In this document: positions 6,850-7,734 of the stretch, in pieces
Layout: every line of letters begins with the position of its first letter
Numbering within the stretch: the stretch's first letter is position 1
Made by a program: the position numbers and the translations under genes
Notes under the pieces: generated by a model
Databases searched by the model: none
What the model saw: only the letters and a program-made list of their open reading frames with translations
Told to the model about the DNA's origin: nothing
From: an uncultured Jannaschia sp.
GTDB taxonomy: Bacteria; Pseudomonadota; Alphaproteobacteria; Rhodobacterales; Rhodobacteraceae
Assembly (NCBI GenBank): GCA_937916365.1
Contig: CALFSY010000165.1
Coordinates: forward strand, 1-7,734
DNA: 7,734 nt
Direction: 5' to 3'

Positions 6850-6873
6850 GCCCAAATTGCGCGATGTTTGGGC
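6850..6873. promoter_or_regulatory. Palindrome upstream of the HisC-like gene
   Basis: GCCCAAA (6850-6856) and TTTGGGC (6867-6873) form a perfect 7-bp inverted repeat around a 10-base centre. With the two innermost base pairs also matching, 9 of 12 positions per half are symmetric. It ends about 27 nt before the start codon of the HisC-like gene, where a repressor or activator site would be expected. As RNA it would be a hairpin without a following T-run, so it is a poor terminator for phoX. No binding protein can be named. Confidence 0.35.
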
Positions 6874-6877
6874 AAAC

Positions 6878-7036
6878 TTAAGGCAACGGCAACATGATCG
6901 TAAATCCGTTTTCCCACACAAAACCATGCCGATATTTGCCATCACGCCCTAAAAGAGCGCTTTTGATACCTGTGGTTGTATCTGCGATCCACAAAAAACC
7001 TGGGCGCCCCGTCAAAGGCGCCCAGGCTTGCCGCAT
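6878..7036 (-). other. Possible 52-codon ORF downstream of phoX (doubtful)
   Basis: An ATG at 7034-7036 opens 52 codons ending in TAA at 6878-6880. It is in the same frame as phoX, six codons past its stop. The product would read protein-like in its middle (GFLWIADTTTGIKS, then GRDGKYRHGFVWENGF) and end IMLPLP. Against a real gene: there is no ribosome binding site, the start falls just before the phoX terminator hairpin, which the ORF crosses, and an ORF of this length is not rare by chance. I recognise no family. It could be a small protein, a decayed C-terminal extension of phoX, or nothing. Confidence 0.18.
6993..7026 (-). terminator. Intrinsic terminator of phoX
   Basis: On the minus strand a perfect 10-bp GC-rich stem (CCTGGGCGCC at 7017-7026 paired with GGCGCCCAGG at 6999-7008) with an 8-base loop is followed directly by six T (6993-6998). 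It starts 28 nt after the phoX stop codon. This is a textbook Rho-independent terminator and the strongest one in the window; it insulates the HisC-like gene from phoX transcription. Confidence 0.88.
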
Positions 7037-7044
7037 GTTTAGGA

Positions 7045-7060
7045 GGTTGACGGATCAACC
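7045..7060 (-). other. Small hairpin over the phoX stop codon
   Basis: On the minus strand GGTTGA-TCCG-TCAACC is a perfect 6-bp stem closed by a UCCG loop, which fits the stable UNCG tetraloop class although the closing pair here is A-U. The TGA stop of phoX (7055-7057) is the last part of the 5' arm. It lies 18 nt before the terminator stem. It may stabilise the 3' end of the mRNA or be coincidental. Confidence 0.35.
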
Positions 7061-7734
7061 AATCAATGCGTTGTCATCGCGTTTGATCGCCACAATGGAC
7101 GACCGCGGCAAACTGTCGTCCCCATCGGGGAAAGGCGCGCTGGGGTGTTGAATGCCCACAAACATTGTGCGGCGATCCGATGACCAGGTTAACCCCGTGA
7201 CCTCAGATCCATTTGGGCCGGTCATAAAGCGGCGGATTTCCCCCGTGATGGGATCACCGGCCAACATCTGGTTGTTGCCCATGCCCGCAAAATCGCCTTC
7301 GTTGTCATCATCACCATCGGTTTGGATCCAAATCAAACCTGTGGTGTCAATCTGCATCCCATCGGGAGAGTTGAACAAATTTCCGGCATTGATGTTTGCG
7401 CTACCGGCATAGGGGCCGTCCGTATGCACCGCGGGGTTGCCCGCCATCACATATAGATCCCAATCAAAGGTGGTGGCCGAATGGTCATCATTATGGGGGC
7501 GCCACCGCACGATTTGGCCGTAACGATTGGTTTCGCGCGGGTTAACGGCATTGATCGTCATCGGGTCCCCCCCGGCGTTGGTGCGCACGCTGCCGTCGTC
7601 GTTCAATGCGCCGCGGCGGCTGTTGTTGGTTAGGCAGCAATACGCCTCGACCGCGACGGGGTTCACGGCGATCCATTCGGGGCGGTCCATGGTGGTGGCC
7701 CCAACCGCAGACCCCGCCATGCGCGTAAAGATGG
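7055..7734 (-). CDS. phoX: PhoX-family alkaline phosphatase (DUF839), C-terminal part
   Basis: C-terminal 225 residues of a PhoX/DUF839 protein; the gene enters from the right edge, so the N-terminus, with the Tat signal peptide expected of the family, is not in the window. PhoX enzymes are calcium- and iron-dependent phosphomonoesterases, usually secreted to the periplasm or outside, that release phosphate under starvation. Diagnostic stretches, counted from the in-frame Met at 7718-7720: GATTMDRPEWIAVNP (8-21, approx.), LTNNSRRG (30-37), NRYGQIVRW (65-73), DLYVMAGNP (88-96), FNSPDGMQID (116-125), WIQTDG (131-136), GNNQMLAGDPITGEIRRFMTG (148-168, approx.), TMFVGIQHP (185-193) and PRSSIVAIKRDD (205-216). 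That Met is internal: upstream codons (IFTR) continue the family pattern. The Asp-rich stretch at 134-143 might bind calcium. No Pho-box can be assessed here. Family membership is near certain; phosphatase activity is inferred, as some DUF839 members are untested. Confidence 0.92.
   Translation of the reverse strand, partial: IFTRMAGSAVGATTMDRPEWIAVNPVAVEAYCCLTNNSRRGALNDDGSVRTNAGGDPMTINAVNPRETNRYGQIVRWRPHNDDHSATTFDWDLYVMAGNPAVHTDGPYAGSANINAGNLFNSPDGMQIDTTGLIWIQTDGDDDNEGDFAGMGNNQMLAGDPITGEIRRFMTGPNGSEVTGLTWSSDRRTMFVGIQHPSAPFPDGDDSLPRSSIVAIKRDDNALIG

Noticed and set aside
7041..7046. AGGAGG on the plus strand as a ribosome binding site.
   Set aside because: The nearest plus-strand ATG (7066) is about 19 nt away and leads only to frames antisense to phoX.
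1..7734. A hidden novel multi-gene system (defence, mobile element, secondary metabolism).
   Set aside because: Nearly all of the sequence is covered by recognisable core-metabolism and translation genes; no unknown gene cluster, repeat array, integrase or transposase was seen.

Overview
This window looks like ordinary chromosomal DNA of an alphaproteobacterium, most likely a Rhodobacterales (Roseobacter-type) organism. The basis is the protein sequences (a def-fmt pair, tsaD divergent from hemD, a PhoX-type secreted phosphatase), the moderately high GC content and the tight packing. The assignment comes from recognising the families, not from a search.

Layout, left to right. A minus-strand pair, malY-like (1000-2178) then rbsK (29-958), is separated by 41 nt and is probably co-transcribed. 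A divergent intergenic region (2179-2310) separates it from the plus-strand pair def (2311-2835) and fmt (2903-3826), the deformylase and formyltransferase of the N-formyl-methionine cycle. fmt runs tail to tail into tsaD (3851-4927, minus), the t6A tRNA-modification ATPase-fold protein. tsaD and hemD (4987-5709, plus; uroporphyrinogen-III synthase) diverge from a 59-nt intergenic region holding a small dyad and a promoter-like sequence. hemD ends one base short of a convergent HisC-like aminotransferase (5711-6823, minus). After a 231-nt spacer comes the C-terminal part of a PhoX-family phosphatase (7055 to beyond the right edge, minus), followed by a strong intrinsic terminator (6993-7026).

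How the genes relate. def and fmt form a functional unit: Fmt formylates initiator Met-tRNA and Def removes the formyl group from new proteins. tsaD also serves translation, through tRNA t6A. hemD belongs to tetrapyrrole synthesis, PhoX to phosphate scavenging, RbsK to sugar entry, and the two aminotransferase-fold enzymes to amino-acid or sulfur metabolism. These last genes share no pathway that the sequence reveals.

No mobile element, CRISPR array, tRNA, rRNA, phage or defence gene was seen, and I found no convincing new multi-gene system. The points worth a second look are small: promoter and start architecture at hemD and def, a dyad in the tsaD/hemD region, a palindrome upstream of the HisC-like gene, the folded 3' end of phoX, a 52-codon ORF there, and a gene order that departs from what I would expect around hemD, tsaD and def. 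The longest stretch without an assigned gene is 231 nt.
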